From Parabacteroides sp. PF5-9 (GTDB lineage Bacteria; Bacteroidota; Bacteroidia; Bacteroidales; Tannerellaceae): a stretch of 64,000 nt of DNA. The notes below the pieces were generated by a model. The model saw only the letters and a list, made by a program, of their open reading frames with translations. It was not told where the DNA came from and ran no database searches. The number at the start of each line of letters is the position of its first letter. Position 1 is the first letter of the stretch. The stretch spans positions 62,001 to 126,000 of the forward strand of contig NZ_JARXWG010000008.1 of assembly GCF_029893105.1 (NCBI RefSeq). The letters are read 5' to 3'. This document shows positions 51,806-61,063 of the stretch, piece after piece. Position numbers and translations under genes: made by a program.

Positions 51806-52735
51806 TCATAATTCTAATTTTTGAATAATTTGTTTTATAATCTCTTTTACTTCAACCGGTTTTACGACCGTTGTTGTATCGGCATTGGCCAATACCCACC
51901 TGGCCAGAAGATCGAGTGAATACGCCATATAGGTTTGTTCTATCCGACCGTTTGTCAGTTCTTTTTCTGCTGTCAGCCCCATAAAAAAACATCTGTCGGC
52001 AAAATGTCTGGAGACTTCTTTACTGGTGTGCAAAACGACTTCTGTCAAACATTGCGGATCATCGTACCCAAGAAGTGCATCCAATGGGGGATGCTCTTTC
52101 GTATGTTTGTGACCTGTTGTTTTTATATTGCTGATACGATCAAGTCTGAACATCCGGTACTCTTCCCGCAGATGGCACCAGGCAGAAAGATACCAGCGGG
52201 GGTGTGAATAACTGATACCGACAGCTTCCAACGCTCTTTGACTTTTATCCCCTTCCGCATTGGTGTAGTCGACCTCCAGTATTAATTTATCGTTTATACT
52301 GCTTAGTATTAGATGCATCGAATTAGGCAAACCCTCTCCTGCATTCCGACTTTTATATACTGCGATTGTATCGTCCATATTGTGCAGATAACCTTTGTCT
52401 ACAGTCCGCAACGCAGCACGTATTTTATCCATTCCCTGACGGAAGTAGTTGCTGTTCTGTGTGTCGGTGAGTTGTTCGATCATCTTTTCGGCCGTAAGGA
52501 AGGCGATCGCTTCCTCCTTGGTAAACATCAGTGAAGGAAGTCGGTACCCTTCAACCAACGAATAACCGATTCCCGGATTACCACATATCGGCACTCCGGC
52601 TTCCAACAAGGTGTGTATGTCACGGTAAATTGTACGCAGGCTGACCCCAAAACGTTCTGCCATTTCGGAAGATTTTACCAATGGGCGTGATTGCAGTTGC
52701 ACCAGTAATGCTGATATACGATCGATCCGGTTCAA
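51806..52735 (-). CDS. WYL-domain transcriptional regulator (YafY type)
   Basis: A 309-residue protein. The N-terminal winged helix (RISALLVQLQSRPLVKSSEMAERFGVSLRTIYRDI, discontinuously about residues 5-37) is followed by a central WYL domain (HPRWYLSAWCHLREEYRMF near 180) and a C-terminal WCX-like part. The start codon is TTG, 10 bp after the VOC gene stop. It is the middle gene of a three-gene operon and may sense a ligand handled by its neighbours. Confidence 0.88.
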   Translation of the reverse strand: MNRIDRISALLVQLQSRPLVKSSEMAERFGVSLRTIYRDIHTLLEAGVPICGNPGIGYSLVEGYRLPSLMFTKEEAIAFLTAEKMIEQLTDTQNSNYFRQGMDKIRAALRTVDKGYLHNMDDTIAVYKSRNAGEGLPNSMHLILSSINDKLILEVDYTNAEGDKSQRALEAVGISYSHPRWYLSAWCHLREEYRMFRLDRISNIKTTGHKHTKEHPPLDALLGYDDPQCLTEVVLHTSKEVSRHFADRCFFMGLTAEKELTNGRIEQTYMAYSLDLLARWVLANADTTTVVKPVEVKEIIKQIIQKLEL

Positions 52736-52745
52736 AGTGATTTAT

Positions 52746-53168
52746 TTATTTTGCGTCAAACATAATTGCCCAAAGTATGCCATAACGGTCAACCACTTCA
52801 CCATATCGTTTGGCAAAAAAGGCTTCACCGAGTTTGCAATCTATCTTTTGCGCTCCTTCGGATAGTTTGATATACATCTCTTCTGCTTGGGTAATCGAAT
52901 CGCAATGAAGAGTCAGCATATGTCCCCGGTTGCCGAAGTCACGTTTGTCATGTGGCAACGTATCGGCTACACTTATAGAACCTCCCGGGAAGGTGATACA
53001 ACAGTGCAGGATCATCTGTTTACACGCTTCGGGAACCGGCATCTCCGGAGTAGGGGGCATGGAGTCGTAACGATATAAATTTTCTATTTTGCCGTTTAAC
53101 ACATCGGCATAAAAGTTGGCGGCTTTTTCCGCTTCTCCATTAAAAATAAGATAGGATGTTAGATTCAT
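52746..53168 (-). CDS. VOC-family protein (PhnB-like)
   Basis: A 140-residue protein with two halves of the vicinal-oxygen-chelate fold: MNLTSYLIFNGEAEKAANFY at the start, GSISVADTLPHDKR in the middle, and the DRYGILWAIMFD end typical of PhnB/3-demethylubiquinone-methyltransferase-like members. These small proteins have diverse or unknown functions. First gene of the operon with the WYL and GyrI-like genes. Confidence 0.88.
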   Translation of the reverse strand: MNLTSYLIFNGEAEKAANFYADVLNGKIENLYRYDSMPPTPEMPVPEACKQMILHCCITFPGGSISVADTLPHDKRDFGNRGHMLTLHCDSITQAEEMYIKLSEGAQKIDCKLGEAFFAKRYGEVVDRYGILWAIMFDAK

Positions 53169-53271
53169 AATAATGTTATTTATTAATTAATTAATTACGA
53201 CGCAAATGTACCCGTCCTGTTTGACAACAGTATGTCAGCAAGTTTTTTTTAATGCTCCAATCGTTTAGTTT

Positions 53272-54264
53272 TTATGGAAATGTCATGCGAAATACGGTTT
53301 GTTTTCCCGGTTCTACGTGTACAGTAAGTTCTCCGCCATGAAGTTGCATAATACGTCGGGATAAAGGGAGTCCGATTCCACTTCCTTCTTTTTTGGTCGA
53401 ATAGAAAGGGATGAATATCTCTTCCAACCGGTCTTGTGGAATGCCTTCCCCGTTATCGGTTACCTGTATAAATGAGAAAGTCGTTTCTTTTCCTGCTTCA
53501 ACGTGTATCTGCGGTTCCGGGTTCTCTGTCGTTGCCTGTAGGGCGTTGCGGATAAGGTTGATCAATGCCAGGGTTATCAGGTGCTGGTCGAGTTGTATCA
53601 CCATCTGTTTCGGAGAACTATAACGGATATATTTACTACCCTCTTCGGAACTCAATAACCGGTCGAGTTTATCAAATAAAACACGGATTTCAACCGTTGT
53701 CAGAACCGGATCAGGCAGGTGGGTCAATCGGTGGTAGGCATTCAGGAACGTATTCAATTGTTGTGTCTGCTGATGAATGGTTTGTAATCCGTCAATTGTT
53801 CCTTCTTTCCCGTATTCATCGGTATATTTGATCAGATCGGCCGACAAAGAGGCTATCGGGGTAATAGAATTCCTGATCTCGTGTGTCAGTACCCGGATAA
53901 TGCTTTCGTAATAAAACCGCCGTTCCTCCAGTTCCGTCTGATTGGCTTCAAAATGTTGCATAATCCGGTTCATCTCCCGAAGTAATCCATGCAGAAATTT
54001 ATCATTTCCCTTTTCCGAAAACGACTGGTGAAACCGAATATTGAAATCGTTATTATTGATCGCACTGAAGAAACTTTCCAGCTGACGATCTGTCTTTTCC
54101 ATTTTCCTTACCAGCATAATGGCCAGGGTTACGATGATTATAAGACAGACAAAAGCAAGAAAAATGGAAGTTCGGCTGATCAAAAGCCAGGCTCCTGCAA
54201 TCGAGAATAACACAATCCCAGCTATCCCACTAATAATGACCCGGTGTAATCGGCGATTCAGCAT
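53272..54264 (-). CDS. Membrane sensor histidine kinase
   Basis: A 330-residue kinase with two adjacent N-terminal membrane helices (about residues 9-29 and 32-52) and almost no periplasmic part, a linker coiled coil, the H box VLTHEIRNSITPIASL near 125, N box LINLIRNALQAT near 237, G1 TDNGEGIPQDRL and G2 GSGIGLPLSRRIM. With so small a periplasmic part it should sense signals within the membrane or cytosol. It forms a pair with the response regulator 19 bp upstream and faces the FtsX-like permease genes, which it may control. Confidence 0.9.
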   Translation of the reverse strand: MLNRRLHRVIISGIAGIVLFSIAGAWLLISRTSIFLAFVCLIIIVTLAIMLVRKMEKTDRQLESFFSAINNNDFNIRFHQSFSEKGNDKFLHGLLREMNRIMQHFEANQTELEERRFYYESIIRVLTHEIRNSITPIASLSADLIKYTDEYGKEGTIDGLQTIHQQTQQLNTFLNAYHRLTHLPDPVLTTVEIRVLFDKLDRLLSSEEGSKYIRYSSPKQMVIQLDQHLITLALINLIRNALQATTENPEPQIHVEAGKETTFSFIQVTDNGEGIPQDRLEEIFIPFYSTKKEGSGIGLPLSRRIMQLHGGELTVHVEPGKQTVFRMTFP

Positions 54265-54283
54265 GCATTTTAGCTTTTGGCGG

Positions 54284-55111
54284 TTAAAGATTATATTTCT
54301 TCAGTTTATTGTATAAGGTTTGTCTGCTGATATTGAGTTGCTGTGCAGTCAATGTCAGGTTACCTTTTTTCTCAGTCATAACGGTTTGAATAAATTGCTT
54401 CTCGATATCATCCAATGTCAGAGAAGTGGAAGCTGATGACTCTGTTTCATCAAAGAGAAAGTCATCTGCCGTTAACTGCATCGCATTATTCAGGAGCATC
54501 GCTCGTTCAATGCTTTGCTCTACGCTTAAAATGTTTCCGGAAAGCAACTGAGTGGCCAACTTATCCCGTGCCTCACGATCCACAGAAGGGAATGGCTTGC
54601 CATAAGCCGTTGCATATTTTTTCAGGAAAAAATCGATTAATTGCCTTACTATATTCGCTTCATCGGGCGTTGTTTGTTTATATCTCTCATCGACTGATGC
54701 GTGTGAAACAACAGTTCTGTTTTTCTCTATCCTTTTCTCCCAGGCTGCAATTACTGTAGCGACAAGTTTCTCGTTCTCCCAAGGTTTAATAATAAAGTCT
54801 GCCGCCCCTTTTTTCAACGAAGCCACTGCCAGTTCTATATCACCGAACGCAGTGATCAAAACCACTTCCGGCGGGTTACTGCGTTCCCGAATCCTGTCGA
54901 GCCAGAAAAGCCCTTCGCCTCCTGTCTGTTTGCCGGTACTGAAATTCATATCAAGCAGTACCACATCCACATCATTTTCACGTAATAAAGCGGGAAGCAA
55001 AGTCGGAACCTGCACGGTCAGTACGGTTTTGAACTCACGCGAAAGAATCATACGAAGCGTTTTCAGTACCGTTTCGTTATCGTCTACTATGATGATTTTA
55101 CCTGTGTGCAT
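54284..55111 (-). CDS. NtrC-like response regulator that lacks the AAA+ ATPase core
   Basis: A 275-residue regulator. The receiver domain (about 1-125) has VDDNE near residue 10, the phospho-acceptor VVLLDMNF near 55 and IIKPW near 107. The C-terminus is a Fis-type helix-turn-helix (LTLTAQQLNISRQTLYNKLKKY). Between them only about 100 residues remain, with LLSGNILSVEQSIERAMLL resembling the end of a sigma-54 activator ATPase domain (usual form PGNVREL..IERAV.L). The ATPase with its GAFTGA loop and Walker motifs is missing. It can still bind DNA but should not activate sigma-54 polymerase. Confidence 0.85.
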   Translation of the reverse strand: MHTGKIIIVDDNETVLKTLRMILSREFKTVLTVQVPTLLPALLRENDVDVVLLDMNFSTGKQTGGEGLFWLDRIRERSNPPEVVLITAFGDIELAVASLKKGAADFIIKPWENEKLVATVIAAWEKRIEKNRTVVSHASVDERYKQTTPDEANIVRQLIDFFLKKYATAYGKPFPSVDREARDKLATQLLSGNILSVEQSIERAMLLNNAMQLTADDFLFDETESSASTSLTLDDIEKQFIQTVMTEKKGNLTLTAQQLNISRQTLYNKLKKYNL

Positions 55112-55309
55112 ATCCTTTACTACAAACGTACAATTTAATTAACACTATGCAAAATACACCGGATTCAACTTATTATATAGTTTATAGGCAAACATCTTCC
55201 GTTCATGTCAAAAAATTAGACGATTTACACATCATTACTTCAAAGAATGCTATTTTTATTGGCAAGCAGACAGAGACTGATTAGTTTTGAAATCAGTAAA
55301 AACAAGGAT

Positions 55310-57673
55310 ATGCATCTATCATTCAAATTGATCTTTCGCAGTTGGAGACGTAATAAGACGTTTACTGTGATCTCCATCCTCAGCTTGGCAGTTGGTATTG
55401 CGTGTACCAATCTACTGTTGGCTTTTGTGATTCATGAATACAATGTAGAGGCTGGTAATCCGAACAGAGACCGGATCTATACCCTTGTTCAGGATTCTCC
55501 CTTTCAGTCGGGCGATCAGGTCTTTTGGGTCTCCGGCGATATACCTCCCATGATAAAGGATCGTTATCCGGAAGTTGAAGATTATCTCTGTCTCACTTAC
55601 ATGTATATGACTAAGATTACCGTGGGCGAATCGATCTACGATCCGTTAACGTTTATACATGCCGACGCCTCTTTTCCTCGTTTCTTTCCTTACCAGACCC
55701 TTGCGGGAAACCTGGAAGAAGCATTGACAGCACCCAATAAAATTGCATTGACGGAAGCTACTGCACATCGGTTCTTCGGAAAAGAAGACCCGATCGGCCA
55801 AAATATTTATGTCAACCATTCAGCCGAAAAAGGAACGATGTATCAGGTTGTAGCTGTTATAGCCGCCAATGATCAGTCTGCCCTTTCGTTTGACGGTATC
55901 ACTTCCATGGCTCAGAAATCCGGTGGACAATCTTTTCTTTTAATGAATCAATCCATAGACCCGGAGGCATTTGCCCTTCGTCTGAAAGAAGATGGTATTC
56001 ACCCCTTTATGGGAGATAAAGGACGTTATTATCTGTATACTTTACAGGAAAGCTTCTTCAGGGGGCACGAATATAAAGGGCTGTATTATCCACATATCAT
56101 GAAACAAAACAAACTGACCCTGGATATTGGATTGTTCTCTGCGTTGCTCATCCTATTGATTGCCTGCTTTAATTATATCAATCTTAATTTTTCACGCCTG
56201 TTGCACCAGGTGAAAATGATACATGTTCAACGACTAATGGGTGCTTCTCGCATCGATATCGACAAACAATTATTTTTTGACACCTTTTTGACTGTATTTA
56301 TCGGCTTTCTATTCTCATTACTTATCATGTATGACTTGATTCCGGCTTTCAACTCCATACTATCGGGTCAAATGGAAGTCTCTTTCATCTTCAGTGGACA
56401 GGTCATGCCTGTATTGATCGGACTGATACTTATTCTTTCCGTCTTGCCGGCCATTTATGTAAGCCGTAAGATCGGTGCCCTTTCCCGGCAACGTTATCTT
56501 GATCTGACCGGCGGGAAAAACAGACAGGGTATTATTGCGACATTATCTGTCGTGCAATTCACCATTTCTATTGCTTTAATCATCGCAACCCAGACGGTCA
56601 ACAACCAGATCGGATTGATCAGTCAGGGGGGAGAAGCGTATCAGGGACTGATCGAAATAGAAAGTGGTGAGCATGCGAAAGCGTTCGTCGAAGAGTTGCG
56701 TACCCATCCCGAATTAGGAGAGATCAATACAGCCGGGTTACCTTTGTTTAACTATGGTATCCGAGAGATCGCCGTTGTCAATCCTGACGAAAGCGAAACG
56801 GTTTTGACCTTAGTGCAATTATATTGGGATACAGCTTTTTTGTCCACTTTCCATCTCGGATTGCAGCAAGGTATACAACCGGAAGAAGCCCTTACTTATT
56901 TCTCCCGTCCGGTTTACATCAATCGACGTTTCGCAGATCTGTTTGTTGAGAATGGTGAAAATCCGATCGGAAAGCCGGTAAAGAGTTATGATAAAGCGTT
57001 TGATCACGGGAATAAGGAGGATGGTTCAACAGAAAATCCAATCACCACCATTGCGGGAGTTGTGGATAACTTCTTTATCGGTTCGCTGGAACAAGAGGTA
57101 TCTCCTACAATTATTCATATAAATAATCTGGTAGACAAGTATAATGTGGCTTATTTTCGTTTAAACGACAATCATCCGGAGCGTTTGAGCCAGGTCAAAC
57201 AAATCTGGGAAAAATATCATCCCGGTCAGCTATTCACATACAAACATGTATATGAGGAGTTCGTCTCCTTTAACCAAAAAGCGTTTGGATTGGCAGACCT
57301 GTTACTTATGTACTCATTGATCAGCATCTTCCTCACCTGCTTCGGACTTTTCGGGATCGCATTGTATGCAGCCGAACAACGCACCAAAGAGATTGGTATC
57401 CGGAAAGTGAATGGAGCCACAACCTGGCAAATCGTCGGTATGCTTAATAAACAATTAATCATGTGGATCAGTATAGCCTTTGTTATTGCAGTTCCGGTTT
57501 CGTGGCTTCTCCTGAACAGGTGGTTGCAAGGATTTGTCTATCGTGCGGAGATTTCTGTAGGCATATTCGTATTGGCTCTGTTTGCTGTAACCGGCATCGC
57601 ATTATTGACTGTCAGCTGGCATAGCTTCAGGGCAGCATCCAGCAATCCGGTGAAAGCGTTGAGAAATGAATAA
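55310..57673 (+). CDS. FtsX/MacB-like ABC-transporter permease
   Basis: A 787-residue permease: start MHLSFKLIFRSWRRNKTF, first membrane helix at about 20-40, a MacB-type periplasmic domain, three helices around 270-390, a second long periplasmic domain, and three C-terminal helices (about 660-780) ending LTVSWHSFRAASSNPVKALRNE. The frame is open upstream to 55247, but the ATG at 55310 starts the typical RxWRRNKTF motif. No ABC ATPase gene is adjacent. Such duplicated FtsX proteins are common in Bacteroidetes, often beside two-component systems as here. Confidence 0.85.
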   Translation: MHLSFKLIFRSWRRNKTFTVISILSLAVGIACTNLLLAFVIHEYNVEAGNPNRDRIYTLVQDSPFQSGDQVFWVSGDIPPMIKDRYPEVEDYLCLTYMYMTKITVGESIYDPLTFIHADASFPRFFPYQTLAGNLEEALTAPNKIALTEATAHRFFGKEDPIGQNIYVNHSAEKGTMYQVVAVIAANDQSALSFDGITSMAQKSGGQSFLLMNQSIDPEAFALRLKEDGIHPFMGDKGRYYLYTLQESFFRGHEYKGLYYPHIMKQNKLTLDIGLFSALLILLIACFNYINLNFSRLLHQVKMIHVQRLMGASRIDIDKQLFFDTFLTVFIGFLFSLLIMYDLIPAFNSILSGQMEVSFIFSGQVMPVLIGLILILSVLPAIYVSRKIGALSRQRYLDLTGGKNRQGIIATLSVVQFTISIALIIATQTVNNQIGLISQGGEAYQGLIEIESGEHAKAFVEELRTHPELGEINTAGLPLFNYGIREIAVVNPDESETVLTLVQLYWDTAFLSTFHLGLQQGIQPEEALTYFSRPVYINRRFADLFVENGENPIGKPVKSYDKAFDHGNKEDGSTENPITTIAGVVDNFFIGSLEQEVSPTIIHINNLVDKYNVAYFRLNDNHPERLSQVKQIWEKYHPGQLFTYKHVYEEFVSFNQKAFGLADLLLMYSLISIFLTCFGLFGIALYAAEQRTKEIGIRKVNGATTWQIVGMLNKQLIMWISIAFVIAVPVSWLLLNRWLQGFVYRAEISVGIFVLALFAVTGIALLTVSWHSFRAASSNPVKALRNE

Positions 57674-57691
57674 ATAAATCCTTAAAATGCC

Positions 57692-57775
57692 ATGAAACAT
57701 ATCTCTTTTAAACTGATATTCCGAAGTTGGTCACGTAATAAAACGTTTACTGTGATCTTCATCCTCTTAGCATGA
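57692..57775 (+). pseudogene. 5' relic of a second FtsX-like permease gene
   Basis: A 27-codon frame reads MKHISFKLIFRSWSRNKTFT and VIFILLA before a stop, nearly the same as the start of the permease at 55310-57673. The rest of the gene is missing. The next intact gene is a more distant permease. Confidence 0.8.
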
Positions 57776-57869
57776 TGCAGGGGATATACCGAGCGAATTA
57801 TAAACATGTTTGATGGAGGATTGATCACAGAAAACAGGTCCTAAAAATAAATGAAAATCTATATACATT

Positions 57870-60260
57870 ATGTTTACACATTATTTTAAAATGGCTTTGC
57901 GCAATATGCGAAAACACAAAACGCAGTCACTCACTGGCATTTTCGGACTGGCATTCGGACTTGCCTGTTTTGTTCCGGCGCTTTACTGGTTTCGCTATGA
58001 GACATCATATGATAATTTTTATGAATTATCACAAGATAGTTTTCGTGAAAAATCAGATGATTATTTTTATCCTGATGCAGACAAGATTTACCGTGTTTAT
58101 TCTGTAGATAAGCAATCCGGAAAAGTAAACGAACTGGTTTCAGGTATTTTAGAAAGGAAATTACGTGAACAGTTTCCAAGCTTGCAATCTTCTACGGTCT
58201 TTTTTATAGAACAAGATCGTTGCAAATCGAACGAATCCTCCAATTTACAATTACAGACTGTTTTTACAGATAGTACCTTTTTGGATGTTTTCCCTCAAAC
58301 AATTATTAGTGGTGATGCACAGAACCCATTGCAGGCTTTAAACAACATTATTCTTACAGAATCTGCAGCAATCGGTTTGTTTGGAGATGTTGAAAAAGCT
58401 ATCGGACAGACAATAAAAAGTACGTTATACACAAGATTTTCGCCGTACATAGTTACTGCAGTCATGAAAGATCCTCCTCCTAATACTAATATATCGTTCA
58501 GTGCGATCCTTTGTCATGAACAGCTAACACTGCAAAAATCTTTTGTAGAAAGATCTGTAGAGCAAATATGGGCATTAGCGAACTTGTCGATGTACGTAAA
58601 ACTATCTTCTGGAACAAATACCAATGAGTTAGTAAAAGAACTCAATCATTTTGCCTCAAAGTTAGACTCAAAAGCCCAAATGGAGTTACGGATGATGCGT
58701 ATAAGCAACATACGTCACCAACTAAATGCAGATGTGCCATTCACATTAAACTTTATACATATACTCTTTGCATGCGGATTATTATTACTAATTAGTGCTC
58801 TTTACAATTTCCTAAACTTATATCTTGACATTTTCCGCCAACGCGACCATGAGTTACGTTTACGTACAGTACATGGAGCTTCACACTTTCAACTCATTCA
58901 GCAAATGATGATTGAACTGACCTGTGCCATTTTTATGGCATTATTACTGGCAGGTTTCCTTATTGTTATAACTCGTCTTGCGTTTTCCGGAATGTTCAAA
59001 ATAGATATTGACATATCGCAATTAATGCTGGATTTTGTGATTTGTTCAATCGTAGTGATGGGGTTGATATTGTTTATCAGCGTTATTATTTTCGGGCGAT
59101 TGAGCCGGTTGGCTATTCGCTATCAGTCGAAAGGAAAGACAAATGACAAGACGACTTTACGTCGCACGGCAGCTATTTCACAACTCGTTGTAAGTATTTC
59201 ATTTATTGTAGCAGCATTAGTCGTTACAATTCAAATGAATTTTATTAACCATAAAGATTTAGGATTCGATAGTGCGGGAATCATACACGTATCAGGAATA
59301 ACTACGATTCCAATGGATAAAGCGGCTTCCATCATGTACGGAATGGCAGCTATCCCGCAGATCGAGAATTATTCTTTTACCCACTTCGAACCGCAACAGA
59401 ATGTTAACTCTTCGAGTTTGACGGATAAAGTAGAATGGGCAGGAAAACAGTCATCTGATAACAATATATTCCTACGAATCCCGACTGACAGCCGATTTGC
59501 TTCCACATTCAGGTTAAATATGGTTATTGGGAAATGGTTGGATGAACTTGGAGGAAATAATATCGTTCTCAATGAGGAAGCTGTTCAAGTGATGGGACTT
59601 AAAGAACCGATAGGCAGTGTTGTTCGTGTTGATATGCAAGAATATACAGTAGTGGGTGTAGTAAAAGATTTTCACACATCATCACTGCGTAATCGCATCC
59701 TCCCAACAATCTTTTTTAATTCAAAAGGTCTGGTAGATATCTTGTATATCCGTGCAATTGACAAACAAGAACAAGATGTGATACAACAATTAAATACGCT
59801 TATAGCCGGAGAAGGTGATGTGAAATTTACTCCTCTTCAACAAATATATGATCAATTAAATAGTTCTGAAGAGGTTGGCATGCAATTATTCTCTGTATTG
59901 GCAACGGTTTGTTTATTGATTTCGCTGTTTGGTGTTTATGCTGTAGCTGCCGCAGCCACTCAGTGCCGTCGTAAAGAAATAGCCATTCGCAAAGTGGTTG
60001 GAGCAGAAGTTGAAACAATTGTGCAACTCTTTTTGAGAGAATACACTTTATTGGTGGTTTTTGCAGCAGGCATAGCCTTGCCATTCGCATATCTGGCTAT
60101 GAATCATTGGTTAGAAGGATATGCTTATCGTATCCACATCTCATGGTGGTTATTGATAAGTGTGTTAATTGGAGTCACTCTATTAGTTTTGCTAACCGTA
60201 TTAGGTTTGGTGTTAAAAGCAGCTAACCGGAATCCTGGTGAAGTAGTAAAAAACGAGTAA
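57870..60260 (+). CDS. FtsX/MacB-like ABC-transporter permease, diverged copy
   Basis: A 796-residue protein of the same architecture as the gene at 55310: MFTHYFKMALRNMRKHKTQS start, first helix near residues 20-40, periplasmic MacB-like part, central helices at about 285-430, second periplasmic part and C-terminal helices ending in AANRNPGEVVKNE. It has low similarity to the first permease. Relics of a closer paralogue lie on both sides, so it may have replaced that gene. Confidence 0.83.
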   Translation: MFTHYFKMALRNMRKHKTQSLTGIFGLAFGLACFVPALYWFRYETSYDNFYELSQDSFREKSDDYFYPDADKIYRVYSVDKQSGKVNELVSGILERKLREQFPSLQSSTVFFIEQDRCKSNESSNLQLQTVFTDSTFLDVFPQTIISGDAQNPLQALNNIILTESAAIGLFGDVEKAIGQTIKSTLYTRFSPYIVTAVMKDPPPNTNISFSAILCHEQLTLQKSFVERSVEQIWALANLSMYVKLSSGTNTNELVKELNHFASKLDSKAQMELRMMRISNIRHQLNADVPFTLNFIHILFACGLLLLISALYNFLNLYLDIFRQRDHELRLRTVHGASHFQLIQQMMIELTCAIFMALLLAGFLIVITRLAFSGMFKIDIDISQLMLDFVICSIVVMGLILFISVIIFGRLSRLAIRYQSKGKTNDKTTLRRTAAISQLVVSISFIVAALVVTIQMNFINHKDLGFDSAGIIHVSGITTIPMDKAASIMYGMAAIPQIENYSFTHFEPQQNVNSSSLTDKVEWAGKQSSDNNIFLRIPTDSRFASTFRLNMVIGKWLDELGGNNIVLNEEAVQVMGLKEPIGSVVRVDMQEYTVVGVVKDFHTSSLRNRILPTIFFNSKGLVDILYIRAIDKQEQDVIQQLNTLIAGEGDVKFTPLQQIYDQLNSSEEVGMQLFSVLATVCLLISLFGVYAVAAAATQCRRKEIAIRKVVGAEVETIVQLFLREYTLLVVFAAGIALPFAYLAMNHWLEGYAYRIHISWWLLISVLIGVTLLVLLTVLGLVLKAANRNPGEVVKNE

Positions 60261-60333
60261 AATAGTTATTATGCACAGCAACAAAGTTGATTGTAGATTG
60301 TGTAATATCTTCTACATAATCACCAGTGTTTGG

Positions 60334-60413
60334 TTATAACTTTACTTACCGTCAGCTGGCATAGCTTCAGGGCAGCATCCGGCAATCCGGTGAATGCGTT
60401 GAGGGATGAGTAA
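60334..60413 (+). pseudogene. 3' relic of a second FtsX-like permease gene
   Basis: The frame LLTVSWHSFRAASGNPVNAL followed by RDE and a stop matches the end of the permease at 55310-57673 and not the end of the permease directly upstream. Together with the 5' relic at 57692-57775 it brackets the intact second permease. Confidence 0.8.
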
Positions 60414-60581
60414 GGATGTTCCATCAAAAAAATATCAATTCAGGGGGTGTTGATTATGTTATTTTGTTGTTAAAAATGACAGATTTGTAACTTAAATCAT
60501 GAAAAACGTATTTTTTGCTAACGCGTGTTTTGGTGATTTTGAATAAAATAGGCGCTGTTTTTTTATATTTCAGGTAAAAAC

Positions 60582-60695
60582 ATGCTGATCACTATTTATT
60601 TGAACTGGATGATCCAACAAATTCATCTAAGTGATTTTTTAAATGATGCAGAAGACCTTGGAGGAACATGCAAATACTTTTATAAAGTCATTTAG
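60582..60695 (+). CDS. Possible 37-residue small protein
   Basis: A short frame with an ATG after CAGGTAAAAAC and ending DAEDLGGTCKYFYKVI. Its stop lies within the right arm of a terminator-like stem. It could be a leader peptide or small protein, or chance; nothing supports it beyond its position. Confidence 0.2.
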   Translation: MLITIYLNWMIQQIHLSDFLNDAEDLGGTCKYFYKVI

Positions 60696-60707
60696 ATGAT
60701 TTTTTTT
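60624..60707 (+). terminator. Long stem-loop with T run in the 60.4-61.0 kb gap
   Basis: CATCTAAGTGA and TCATTTAGATG form an 11-bp stem with one G-U pair around a 53-base loop, followed by ATTTTTTTT. Apart from this, the terminator at 60716-60756, the 3' permease relic and a possible small frame, I see nothing in the 800 bp between the permease and the next gene. Confidence 0.45.
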
Positions 60708-60715
60708 AGGGTTTG

Positions 60716-60756
60716 AAATGGCCGGAAAACAGACTCGAAATCGGCCGTTTTTTTTC
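60716..60756 (+). terminator. Terminator-like hairpin
   Basis: ATGGCCG and CGGCCGT form a GC-rich stem followed by eight T residues, immediately after the previous stem-loop. Confidence 0.6.
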
Positions 60757-61063
60757 TGGAGCAGTACTTTTTTTAGATCGATAAAAATAGCTTATATTAT
60801 ATGAAAATCAAGACTTTTTGTAAAAATAAACTCCAAATCCATGCGTTTTTTTCGGATCGCTTTGTGGTGGCTGCCAAACAGACAAATGTCGAAGGGGATA
60901 AAATGACAAAGTGTTCGTACTGACAAATTGATCATGTAGTCTTGATTAAAGGAGAGTGATCAATTTTTTATAGTCGTATTTGGGTATATAATACATTTCT
61001 ACCTGATTATTATCTGTTATCTCCTCCAAAAAGCGTATTTTTGGACGCTAAAGTTGATCAGAG

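Noticed and set aside
54284-55111. Full NtrC-type sigma-54 activator
   Set aside because: Walker A, Walker B and GAFTGA motifs are all missing; only receiver and Fis-type parts remain.
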